Shown: positions 33,826 through 42,584 of the stretch, piece after piece | How the letters are laid out: each line of letters begins with the position of its first letter | How positions within the stretch are numbered: the stretch's first letter is position 1 | Source of the DNA: Streptantibioticus_C sp963761325 | GTDB taxonomy: Bacteria; Actinomycetota; Actinomycetes; Streptomycetales; Streptomycetaceae | NCBI GenBank assembly: GCA_963761325.1 | Contig: CAVXGZ010000008.1 | Coordinates: 930,001 to 994,000, forward strand | Reading direction: 5' to 3' | Length of the DNA stretch: 64,000 nt | Translations under genes and position numbers: made by a program | Notes under the pieces: model-generated | Seen by the model: only the letters and a program-made list of their open reading frames with translations | Database searches by the model: none | What the model was told of the DNA's origin: nothing

Positions 33826-34962
33826 TCAGCGACGGGCCGCGGCGGAACGCCTGCGCGGGCGGCGGGCCGGCGCGTCGGCTTCCGGCTCCTCGTCCGCGGC
33901 GTGGTCGTCGGACGCGTCGTCCCGGGGCCCGTCGTCGTCTTCGTCGGCGTCCTCGTCGAACTCGTCGAACTCGTCGGGTTCGTCGTCCTCGTCGTCGGCG
34001 TCCTCGTCATCGAAATCGGCGTCCTCGTCGTCGAAATCGTCGTCGGCGTCCTCGAAATCGTCGTCGGGTGCCTCGTCGTCGAACCCGTCGTCCTCGCGGT
34101 CGTCGGAATCCCGGTCGCGGGCCTGCTCCTCACGTTCTTCCTGCTCGACGGCCTCGTCGTGGTCCATGACGACCTCGCCGTCACGGATCTCGCCGCGCCA
34201 GCTGTCGGTGGCCTCGCCGCGCATCATGATGAACTTGCGGTACAGCTTGAGATCGAGCCGGGCGCGGCGGCCCTGCGCCCGCCAGATGTTGCCGGTCTTC
34301 TCGAACAGGCCCTTGGGGAAGTAGTCCAGGACCAGCAGCACCCTGGTGAGGTTGTCGGTGATGCGGTGGAAGGTCACCACACCCTTGACCGTGCCCTTGG
34401 CGCCCTCGGTGGTCCAGGTGATGCGCTCGTCGGGGATCTGCTCGGTGACGTTCGCCTTCCAGCTGCGGGTGGACTTGGCGACCTTGACCTTCCAGTTCGT
34501 GGTGGTGTCGTCGGCCTTCTCCACGCTCACGACGCCCTTGGCGAAGGTGCTGAACTCCTGGAACTGGGTCCACTGGTCGTACGCCTCGCGAAGCGGTACG
34601 CCGACGTCGATGTCCTCGCTGATGGTGATGCACTTGGACGCGCCACCACCCTTGCGGCCCTTGCCGAACAGACCCTTGAACCCCTCCTTCACGGTGTCCT
34701 TCAGGTGTGAGGCGCCCGCCGAGACGATGGCCTGGACCGGTGACTTGCCCTCGCTGAGCGCCTGGCCGGTCTTGGCCAGGCTGCCGGCCAGCCCGCCCGG
34801 TTCGGAGAGCGTGCCGATGCCCTCTCCCAGCTTGCTGCCGAGCCCGGTGACCGCCTTGCGGGCCCGGGCCGCCAGATAGTCGCGAAGCTCCTCCTTGAGC
34901 CGGTCGGCGGCCGGGCTGTCCAGCAGTTCGTCCTTGAGGGTGCGCAGTGTCGACTCAGGCAT
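33826..34962 (-). CDS. gvpZ: gas vesicle cluster SRPBCC-domain protein with an extreme acidic tail (GvpZ)
   Basis: 378 aa from the ATG at 34962, overlapping gvpY by 8 bp. Residues 1-100 are helical. About 110-255 form an SRPBCC/polyketide-cyclase-like domain (ITISEDIDVGVPLREAYDQW, ITWTTEGAKGTVKGVVTFHR, LVLDYFPKGLFEKTG). The last about 100 residues are almost pure Asp/Glu, then a basic end (RRPRRRSAAARR). Actinomycete gvp clusters carry this gene between gvpY and gvpJ. The function is unknown; an acidic tail may keep it soluble or bind basic partners. Confidence 0.85.
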   Translation of the reverse strand: MPESTLRTLKDELLDSPAADRLKEELRDYLAARARKAVTGLGSKLGEGIGTLSEPGGLAGSLAKTGQALSEGKSPVQAIVSAGASHLKDTVKEGFKGLFGKGRKGGGASKCITISEDIDVGVPLREAYDQWTQFQEFSTFAKGVVSVEKADDTTTNWKVKVAKSTRSWKANVTEQIPDERITWTTEGAKGTVKGVVTFHRITDNLTRVLLVLDYFPKGLFEKTGNIWRAQGRRARLDLKLYRKFIMMRGEATDSWRGEIRDGEVVMDHDEAVEQEEREEQARDRDSDDREDDGFDDEAPDDDFEDADDDFDDEDADFDDEDADDEDDEPDEFDEFDEDADEDDDGPRDDASDDHAADEEPEADAPARRPRRRSAAARR

Positions 34963-35473
34963 TGCCGCCTCCCCGGCCGCTCGTCCTGCCGGACGCCTTG
35001 GACGCGGTCTTGCGGGTGCCGGAGGAGGCGGTCTTGCGCGCCTTGGCCGGTGCCGACCGGGCACGGCGGGTACCCGAGGCCTCGTCGGAGGACTCGGAGC
35101 GCCGGGCGGTCCTGCGCTTGGGCGCCGGCGGTTCGCCCGCGTCGTCGTCCGGCTCGTCGGGCTCGTCGGACGCGTCGGAGGAGCCGAGCGAGAGGGTGCG
35201 CTCGTGCAGCGAGTCCGCGAAGCCGCCGACCCGCTTGGTGAGGGCGCTGGTGGCGGCGTGCTTCGTGGCGTCGAGGATCTCCTCGCGCACCTGGGTGTTG
35301 AGAGCGCCGAACACCGGCGAATCGGCCACCAGCCTCTTGAGCGCCTGCGGATCCAGACTGATCTTCCGGCCGGCGAGGAACATGCCGAGTCCGATGGCCA
35401 GTTTGGCCTTCTTGGTGCGCCCCAGCAGGTATCCACCCACGAGCGCCGTTCCTATTTTCGCGTTGGTCATCAT
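34955..35473 (-). CDS. gvpY: gas vesicle cluster protein GvpY, function unknown
   Basis: 172 aa, ATG-ATG start at 35473 (either could serve). It begins with a short Gly-rich weakly hydrophobic segment (IGTALVGGYLLGR and AIGLGMFLAGRK), then a helical region to about residue 95, and ends in a Lys/Arg/Ser/Ala-rich tail like a histone-type tail (PAKARKTASSGTRKTASKASG). Identified as GvpY by its place between gvpG and gvpZ. The basic tail is complementary in charge to the acidic tail of the next protein. Confidence 0.82.
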   Translation of the reverse strand: MMTNAKIGTALVGGYLLGRTKKAKLAIGLGMFLAGRKISLDPQALKRLVADSPVFGALNTQVREEILDATKHAATSALTKRVGGFADSLHERTLSLGSSDASDEPDEPDDDAGEPPAPKRRTARRSESSDEASGTRRARSAPAKARKTASSGTRKTASKASGRTSGRGGGNA

Positions 35474-35501
35474 CTTCGGGAAACCTCGTCCTCTTCGGTT
35501 T

Positions 35502-35759
35502 TCACGGGCGTGCGCGCAGTTGTTGCTGCTTGGCTACGAGCCACTCCAGGTTGTCGAGCAGCTCGTCCTCACGCCGGTCGAATTCCTCCTCGCCGATACG
35601 TCCGGCGGTGAATTCCCTTTCCAGTTCGACCAGTTCGCGGCGAACGGGTTCGGGGTCGTAGTACTCGCGCTCCGCGGTGAGGAGCACCTGGTCGATCACC
35701 CAGACGCTTCCGTAGACCGGCGCGAGCGGCAGGGTGAGGAGCCGGCCGATGAGGCCCAT
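35502..35759 (-). CDS. gvpG: gas vesicle protein GvpG
   Basis: 85 aa from the ATG at 35759 (AGGAAGG upstream); the GTG two codons before would overlap that ribosome site. Standard GvpG: LTLPLAPVYGSVWVIDQVL then a helical charged region (VRRELVELEREFTAGRIGEEEFDRREDELL). A minor assembly factor. It lies 28 bp after gvpF. Confidence 0.93.
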   Translation of the reverse strand: MGLIGRLLTLPLAPVYGSVWVIDQVLLTAEREYYDPEPVRRELVELEREFTAGRIGEEEFDRREDELLDNLEWLVAKQQQLRARP

Positions 35760-35787
35760 GCGCACCTTCCTTCCCTACGCCGCCGGT

Positions 35788-36501
35788 TCACACGAAGCTG
35801 TAGGGCGGCAGCGGACCGTGCAGTCGAAGCTCGTAGCCGTCGCCGCGCCGGGCGGCCTCCTGGTGGACGCCCTCGGAGAACGCGGCGGCCTTCTCGCGGT
35901 GCACCAGGAAGGAGACGCCGAGGAAGTGGCCGCCGGACGGTTCGCCGACGCTGTGGGCCTCGGCGAGCCGGGAGAGCCGGGCGGTGATCTCCTGCGCCGC
36001 GAGCGCCTCCCGGGTCGCGGCCTCGCGCGAGAGGATCTCGCCGAGCGCCACCTTCTCCCGCTGGGCCTGCGGCTGTTCACGGGTCACCTCGTTGAGCCGG
36101 CGGGCCTCCGGGACCTCGGCGACGATCTCCCGCAGCAGGTCGGCCTCGTCCCGGGACGCCTTGAGGTGGTACTCCAGGCAGCCGCCGATCTCCCGGAGCC
36201 GGGCGGTGTACGCCTCGCCGTCCCGGGCGACCGAGCCGGCCACCTCGTCGTCGTCCGGGCCGACCAGCCCGAACCTCATCGGCAGGACCGCGCCGTCGTC
36301 CAACAGCCGTTCCAGCACGGCCTCGTGGGCCATCAGATCGCGCCGCTTGGGCCGCAGCCCGAGGGGCGCGTCGCTGACGACCACGCTCACCGGCCCGGCC
36401 TCCAGCGTGCGCAGCGCTCCGGCCGGGTCGCCGACGCCGCGCATCCCGTCGAGCCGCACGGGGTGCTCCGCCGCCGTGACGGCGTACACGTAGGTGGCCA
36501 T
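35788..36501 (-). CDS. gvpF: gas vesicle protein GvpF
   Basis: 237 aa from the ATG at 36501 with GGAGG seven bases upstream; the GTG at 36507 overlaps that site. GvpF/L family: TYVYAVTAAEHP, LMAHEAVLERLLDDGAVLPMRFGLV, LEYHLKA and the C-terminal LRLHGPLPPYSFV. It binds GvpA and is placed at the gas-facing end in structural work on cyanobacterial GvpF. Starts 2 bp after the gvpA stop. Confidence 0.94.
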   Translation of the reverse strand: MATYVYAVTAAEHPVRLDGMRGVGDPAGALRTLEAGPVSVVVSDAPLGLRPKRRDLMAHEAVLERLLDDGAVLPMRFGLVGPDDDEVAGSVARDGEAYTARLREIGGCLEYHLKASRDEADLLREIVAEVPEARRLNEVTREQPQAQREKVALGEILSREAATREALAAQEITARLSRLAEAHSVGEPSGGHFLGVSFLVHREKAAAFSEGVHQEAARRGDGYELRLHGPLPPYSFV

Positions 36502-36503
36502 GG

Positions 36504-36950
36504 TCACTCCTCCCGCCGGCGCGAGGTGCGACGGCTGCTGCCGCTGGACGAGGAGCTACGGCGTGACGGGGCCTTGGCGTCATCGTCGGAGTCGTCGCGG
36601 GTCAGGGACTCGCCGATCGCCTCGACGGCGCCGGTGAGCGCGCCCTTGGTCTTGCCCTTGGCGCCGCTCTCCTGGGTGTCGCCGACGATGTCGGTCAACG
36701 TGGTGGGGGCCTTGCGCCCCGATTCGAGGTCCAGCCGGTTGCACGCCTCGGCGAAGCGCAGATAGGTGTCGACGCTGGCGACCACGATGCGCACGTCGAT
36801 CTTGAGGATCTCGATCCCCACCAGCGACACCCTGACGAAGGCGTCGATGACCAGGCCGCGGTCGAGGATCAGCTCCAGGACGTCGTAGAGGCCGGCGGAT
36901 CCGCCGCCTCGGCTGTTCACGTCCGACGAGGACTGGGTTACCACACTCAC
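36504..36950 (-). CDS. gvpA: gas vesicle structural protein GvpA
   Basis: 148 aa, GTG start at 36950 with GGAAGGG about ten bases upstream. The shell-forming core lies at about residues 20-75: GLYDVLELILDRGLVIDAFVRVSLVGIEILKIDVRIVV, close to the GvpA consensus. After it comes a roughly 70-residue hydrophilic tail ending in a Ser/Arg/Glu run, much longer than in cyanobacterial GvpA (about 70 aa total) but usual for streptomycetes. Second gene of the cluster, 69 bp after gvpO. Confidence 0.94.
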   Translation of the reverse strand: MSVVTQSSSDVNSRGGGSAGLYDVLELILDRGLVIDAFVRVSLVGIEILKIDVRIVVASVDTYLRFAEACNRLDLESGRKAPTTLTDIVGDTQESGAKGKTKGALTGAVEAIGESLTRDDSDDDAKAPSRRSSSSSGSSRRTSRRREE

Positions 36951-37019
36951 GTTCGTTCATCCCTTCCGATGGACAGGCCGGGCCGCCGGGCGGGGTGCCC
37001 GCGGCGCCGCTGTTGCTGG

Positions 37020-37313
37020 TCAGCGATCGATCTGCCCTCTCGCATAGCGCCGGGTACGCCGGTATCCGACGATCCGGGCCCGCTCGTCGAGTTCGACGCG
37101 GTACGACGCCATGACGCTCGTGGTGTCCGGAACCCTTTCGATCTCCATCACCTCCACCTCCGCCGTCCAGCCGTGGTCCTCGCGTTTCACCGCGGACACC
37201 GAACCCGGTTCCTGGCGCAACAACTCCGCGAGTTGTGCGGCGGCCGCCCGCATCGCCTCGGGCATGCTGATCGGGTGTTCGCCTTCGGATTCTTTTTCCT
37301 GTGTCGTCGCCAT
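37020..37313 (-). CDS. gvpO: gas vesicle protein GvpO
   Basis: 97 aa from the ATG at 37313. Family features: MPEAMRAAAAQLAELLRQEPGSVSAVKREDHGWTAEVEVMEIERVPDTTSVMASYRVELD. GvpO is an accessory or regulatory protein encoded first in actinobacterial gvp clusters. The 380-bp spacer upstream should hold the cluster promoter. Confidence 0.92.
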   Translation of the reverse strand: MATTQEKESEGEHPISMPEAMRAAAAQLAELLRQEPGSVSAVKREDHGWTAEVEVMEIERVPDTTSVMASYRVELDERARIVGYRRTRRYARGQIDR

Positions 37314-37431
37314 GATCCCGTCCGATGATTGTGCGCTCGGTGGTCGACGGATACACCGCAGTGCCTTCTTGGATGTCAGCCGTCTGCCCTGGCATTCCGA
37401 ACCTATGCAACGGATTCGGACCGATGGGAAA

Positions 37432-37461
37432 ACGTGAATTCCTACTGACCAGGAATCACGT
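37432..37461. repeat. imperfect inverted repeat upstream of the gvp cluster
   Basis: ACGTGAATTCCT (37432-37443) and AGGAATCACGT (37451-37461) pair with a single-base bulge across a 7-bp spacer. It lies 119 bp before the gvpO start and could be the binding site of a cluster regulator. Confidence 0.4.
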
Positions 37462-37570
37462 TCGTCGTCGCGGCACAACGCGTCGCGGAAATCGAAGAAC
37501 ACCGTTATCCGGCAAAGGAGTTCGACGCCGGCGGTGTTCCGCGGCGGGGGCCGGGCCGTCCGCTAGCGCA

Positions 37571-37586
37571 CGTGAGTGGAGTCACA
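37571..37586. promoter_or_regulatory. Crp-like site and alternating GTGA/TCAC half-site array
   Basis: CGTGA-GTGGAG-TCACA differs from the Crp core TGTGA-N6-TCACA at one outer base, and also fits GTG-N6-GNCAC, the motif I recall for S. coelicolor Crp. It is followed by further half-sites GTGAC (37592-37596), GTCAC (37603-37607) and GTGAG (37615-37619), centres 11-12 bp apart. It lies about 110 bp before the small gene at 37694. Confidence 0.5.
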
Positions 37587-37693
37587 CTCGCGTGACGGCT
37601 GGGTCACGTTCCGCGTGAGCGTGCGAACAGTGGGTAAGGGCGCAAACGGCACACGCGCACGGGCCGCGGGTGCCTCGGCGGAAGGAGACCCGC

Positions 37694-37921
37694 ATGCTGC
37701 AGGCCCACCCCTCGGTCCTGAAGAGACTCATGGACGAGTACACCTCCCTGCGAACGCGCTACGCGAAAACGGGGGACGTGCAACTGAGACAGCGGATGAA
37801 CGACGCCGCGTACACGCTGTGCGTCGTCACCGGGACCCGGGAAGTGGACACCGCGATGATGGTCGCGCGACACCAGTTGTCCGCGGACCGGGCCGGCGAC
37901 GACACCGTGCTCAGCGCCTGA
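37694..37921 (+). CDS. small conserved Streptomyces protein (DUF5133-like)
   Basis: 75 aa, ATG at 37694 with GAAGGAGA upstream. It resembles the DUF5133 group of short streptomycete proteins: HPSVLKRLMDEYTSLRTRY, then RRMNDAAYTLCVVTGTREVD-type residues near the end. Helical, no signal peptide, one cysteine in TLCVVTG. The function is unknown. Its promoter region carries a striking half-site array. It is convergent, 6 bp apart, with the receiver-PP2C gene. Confidence 0.75.
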   Translation: MLQAHPSVLKRLMDEYTSLRTRYAKTGDVQLRQRMNDAAYTLCVVTGTREVDTAMMVARHQLSADRAGDDTVLSA

Positions 37922-37927
37922 CCCGGT

Positions 37928-39192
37928 TCAGCGGTCGTCGGCGCCCTGTCGCGGGGCGCCGACTGCCGCGACCACCGGGCCGCCGCCGGTGGCGGACCAG
38001 CTGAGCAGGAGCACGGCCAGGTCGTCGGTGTGGCGGTTGCCGTCGAGCCGGCGGGCGGTGGTGGCCAGGTGCTGGACGAGAGGGCCGCCGGCGAGGTCCG
38101 GGGACCGCTCGATGAGGCGGATCAGCCCCTCGACGCCGAGCCGTTCGCTGCCGGCGCCGCTGTGCCCCTCGACCAGCCCGTCGGTGAACATCAGCAGCGA
38201 GGAGCCCGGCGGCAGCGTGGTGCGGGTGGTCTCCCAGCGGTGGGCGCCGGGCAGCAGTCCGAGGGCGATGCCCGGGCGGCAGGAGAGGGAGCGGACCCCG
38301 GCCGGGCCGAGCACCAGGGGCGCGTCGTGGCCGGCGAGGGTGATGTCGGCCCGGCCGGAGCCGGGCACGACCGAGAGCGTGACGCAGGTGGCGAACTTCT
38401 CGGCGTGCGGCCGCTCGGCGACCATGATCCGTTCCATCAGCGCCAGCAGTTCGCCGTCCCGGTGGCCGCCGAGCACCAGCGAACGCCAGGCTATCCGCAG
38501 GCAGACCCCGAGCGCCGCCTCGTCCGGGCCGTGGCCGCTGACGTCGCCGACCACCGCGTGCACCGTGCCGTCGTCGGTCTGCACGATGTCGAGGAAGTCC
38601 CCGCCGAGCAGGGCGTGTTCGCGGCCGGGCAGATAGCGCGTCACCGGGACGACCGTGTCGTGCAGCAGCAGCGGCGCCGGCAGCAGGCCGCGTTCCAGCC
38701 GGATGTTCTCCTCGGCGCGCAACCGGTTCTCGCTGAGCTGGGCGGCGGTGCGCTCGGCCTGCTTGCGGTGCACGGCGTAGCGCAGCGCCCGGTCCAGCAG
38801 TTCCGCGGTGACCTGGCCCTTGACCAGGTAGTCCTGGGCGCCGATGGCCACCGCCTCGGCGCCCGCGCCGCCCTCGGCGAGCCCGGTCAGCACGATGACG
38901 GCGGCGTCCGGGCAGGCCCGGTGCACGTCGCGCACCGCGTCGAGGCCGGAGGCGTCCGGCAGGTGCAGGTCGAGCAGGACGCAGTCCGGTGCCGGCTCGC
39001 GACGCAGGTGGGCCAGGGTGTCGGCGAAGGTCTGCACCCAGGTCAACGAGACCGCGAGCCCGGTGTCGTTGAAGTGCTCCTCCACCAGCAGCGCGTCGCC
39101 GGCGTCGTCCTCGACGAGCAGCACCCGGTAGGCGCCGGGGGTGGCCGGGGCCTGCGGCGGGAGCGGGGCTCCGGGCTCGGTGTGCGGCGGGA

Positions 39193-39196
<4 letters not shown>
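37928..39196 (-). CDS. receiver domain fused to PP2C (SpoIIE-type) phosphatase
   Basis: 422 aa from the ATG at 39196, overlapping the kinase stop (ATGA). Residues about 24-140 are a receiver with the phosphorylatable D76 in CVLLDLHLP. After a helical linker comes an RsbU/SpoIIE phosphatase: GGDFLDIV, VVGDVSGHGPDEA, LLMFTDGLVEGH and HTDDLAVLLL with the metal-binding aspartates. Such proteins dephosphorylate anti-anti-sigma factors and so release stress sigma factors. The kinase encoded just upstream is the likely phosphodonor. No anti-sigma gene is in the window. Confidence 0.92.
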
Positions 39197-40794
<1,598 letters not shown>

Positions 40795-40840
40795 GTCGCC
40801 CCTCCCTCCCGCCGCTCGATCGGGCAGAGCATACCGTCGG

Positions 40841-40858
40841 CGACAACGACTGTTGTCG
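40841..40858. promoter_or_regulatory. inverted repeat at the divergent signalling promoter
   Basis: CGACAAC-GACT-GTTGTCG, perfect 7-bp arms. Its right arm contains the -35 hexamer of the plus-strand promoter, so a bound protein would block or position RNA polymerase. Confidence 0.6.
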
Positions 40859-40881
40859 TGAGATCACCCGCAGCGTAGGGT
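40853..40881 (+). promoter_or_regulatory. promoter for a leaderless transcript
   Basis: TTGTCG (40853-40858), 17 bp, TAGGGT (40876-40881). The GTG start of the HTH gene is at 40889, seven bases after the -10, so the mRNA is probably leaderless. Confidence 0.65.
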
Positions 40882-40888
40882 TGTCGAA

Positions 40889-41326
40889 GTGCACCGCGCG
40901 GATCCACCCCCCACTCCGCTGATCGGCCGGTCCGACATCGCCGCCCTGGCCGATCGGGCCGTCGTCGATCTCGCCCGCGTCCTGGCGGAGCAGGCGTTCG
41001 GTCCCCTGGCGGGACCGGAGGATCCGGGGAGCCCGGGAAACACGGAGGATCCGGACGCGGAGTCCGGCTCGTCCGCCCCGGCGGCACAGGAGTTCACCGG
41101 TTCGCTCGCCCGTCTGCACGCTCTGGCACAGCTCCACCACGCCGTCGAACGGTGTGCGGAGCAGGAAGCACAGGCGGCGGCACACGCCGGCGCGGGCTAT
41201 CCCCAGTTGGGGAGCGCCTGGGGCATCAGCCGGCAGGGCGCCCGTCGCAGGTGGCCCGGTCTGGCGTTCACCGCCCGGCACGCCACCGCATCCCCCCTTC
41301 GTCCTCGATCCGGAGCACCGACGTGA
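40889..41326 (+). CDS. HTH-containing regulator-like protein
   Basis: 145 aa, GTG start at 40889. No full-length family is recognised. Residues about 8-35 are helical, a Pro/Glu/Gly-rich linker follows, then a helical region (SLARLHALAQLHHAVERCAEQEAQAA) and near residue 110 a helix-turn-helix-like element GSAWGISRQGARRRWPGL. A similar element ends the 59222 protein in this window. The stop overlaps the start of the receiver gene (GTGA), so the two are coupled. Confidence 0.7.
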   Translation: MHRADPPPTPLIGRSDIAALADRAVVDLARVLAEQAFGPLAGPEDPGSPGNTEDPDAESGSSAPAAQEFTGSLARLHALAQLHHAVERCAEQEAQAAAHAGAGYPQLGSAWGISRQGARRRWPGLAFTARHATASPLRPRSGAPT

Positions 41327-41766
41327 ACGCACTCGTTCCCACCCGCCCCTACAACGTCCTGTTGATCGAAGACGACCCGGCCGACGCCCTCCTGGTCGAG
41401 GAGGCCCTGGTCGAACGGCAGTTGACCCGCACCGTGCACCGGGTCGAGGACGGCGTGGCCGCCCTGGAGTACCTGCGCGCCCCGGACAGCCTGCGGCCCG
41501 ACCTCATCGTGCTCGACCTCAACATGCCGCGGATGAGCGGCCGCGAGCTGCTGACCATCCTCAAGGACGACGCCGACCTCAGTGCCATCCCGGTCGTGGT
41601 GCTCACCACCTCGGGCGCCCCGGACGACATCCAGCAGGCCTACGCGCAGCACGCGAACGCCTACGTCACCAAGCCGGTCAACCTGGACGACTTCATCGCC
41701 TCGGTGCACAGCATCGACGCCTTCTTCCTGGACACCGCGCAGCCGCTGCCGCTCGGCGGCGAGTAG
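41323..41766 (+). CDS. single-domain response regulator, Rcp1-like
   Basis: 147 aa, GTG start at 41323. A CheY-type receiver with acidic pocket EDD (16-18), phospho-acceptor D65 in LIVLDLNMPRMSG, T in VVLTTSGAPDD and K in YVTKPVNLDDF. The sequence belongs to the Rcp1 group first known from cyanobacterial phytochromes. There is no output domain, so it probably acts as a phosphate shuttle or sink for the divergent kinase. Coupled to the HTH gene. Confidence 0.9.
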   Translation: MNALVPTRPYNVLLIEDDPADALLVEEALVERQLTRTVHRVEDGVAALEYLRAPDSLRPDLIVLDLNMPRMSGRELLTILKDDADLSAIPVVVLTTSGAPDDIQQAYAQHANAYVTKPVNLDDFIASVHSIDAFFLDTAQPLPLGGE

Positions 41767-41852
41767 CCGGCCGGCGCCGGGGCGTCGCCCGTTGGGAGGA
41801 ACCGGCCGTGCGCCGTGACCGCCCGGCCGGCCGGCGCTGCGACGCTTGCCGC

Positions 41853-42584
41853 ATGACCCGACACGAGCCGCCGCCACCCGCCGTCCCGCAGGTGGAGGCG
41901 GCCGTGGCGCGCATGCGGGCCGTGTCGGCCGGCCTGCCGGAGGGGGACGGGGTGGCCGTCTTCAACCGGGTCTACCTGTCGGTGACCCGCGAGTTGGCCG
42001 TCCGCGTCGCCGGCGGCTGCTTCCGCCACCCGGAACGCACCGCGCGGCTGGGCGCCCTGTTCGCCGCGCGCTACCTGGCCGCGGTGGACGCCGACGCGGC
42101 CGGCCTGCCGGTACCGGCCTGCTGGCGTCCGCTGTTCCAGGCGCGGCGGCACCGCGGGATCCGGCCGCTGCAGTTCGCGGTGGCCGGCGTCAACGCCCAC
42201 GTGGGCCACGACCTGGCGCTCGCCGTGCTGGACACCTGCCACGCGCTCGGCCTGGAACCGCACGAGGTGGAACGGGACTTCGAGCGGGTCGGCGACGTGC
42301 TGGAGGCGATCGAGGAACGGGTGCGCGAGGAGCTGATGCCCGGCCCCGACCTGCTGGAGCTGGCCGATCCGCTCACCCACCTGGTCGGCTCCTGGAGCCT
42401 GGAGCGGGCCCGCGAGGCCGCCTGGTCGGCGGCCCGCCTGCTGTGGAACCTGCGCGGCCGCCCCGCCCTCCAACAGGAGTGCGCCGCCCGGCTGGACGCG
42501 GGCGTGGGCCTGGTGGGCCGCTGCCTGCTGACGCCGTTCCCCGTTCAGTCCTCCGGCAGTTCCACCGGCGCGATGCGGTGGTAG
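41853..42584 (+). CDS. DUF5995-like conserved protein
   Basis: 243 aa, ATG at 41853. It resembles the all-helical DUF5995 family: VAVFNRVYLSVTRELAVRVAGG, RYLAAVDADAAG, CWRPLFQARRHRGIRPLQFAVAGVNAHVGHDLALAVL with conserved histidines that could bind a metal. Function unknown. The last about 13 codons overlap the end of the convergent oxidase gene by 40 bp, and that part of the protein is not typical of the family, so the original stop may have been lost. Confidence 0.75.
   Translation: MTRHEPPPPAVPQVEAAVARMRAVSAGLPEGDGVAVFNRVYLSVTRELAVRVAGGCFRHPERTARLGALFAARYLAAVDADAAGLPVPACWRPLFQARRHRGIRPLQFAVAGVNAHVGHDLALAVLDTCHALGLEPHEVERDFERVGDVLEAIEERVREELMPGPDLLELADPLTHLVGSWSLERAREAAWSAARLLWNLRGRPALQQECAARLDAGVGLVGRCLLTPFPVQSSGSSTGAMRW

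Larger units (their letters stand above)
37314..37693. other. 380-bp spacer between gvpO and the divergent small gene
   Basis: No gene is seen. It contains an imperfect inverted repeat (37432-37461), a Crp-like site and half-site array near the plus-strand gene (37571-37619), and a possible gvp -10 element, TAGGTT on the minus strand at 37405-37400, without a good -35. Confidence 0.45.

Noticed and set aside
33900..34100. GTC/CTC-rich tract as a microsatellite or CRISPR-like repeat
   Set aside because: It is the coding sequence of the Asp/Glu tail of GvpZ; the repetition follows from the GAC/GAG codons.
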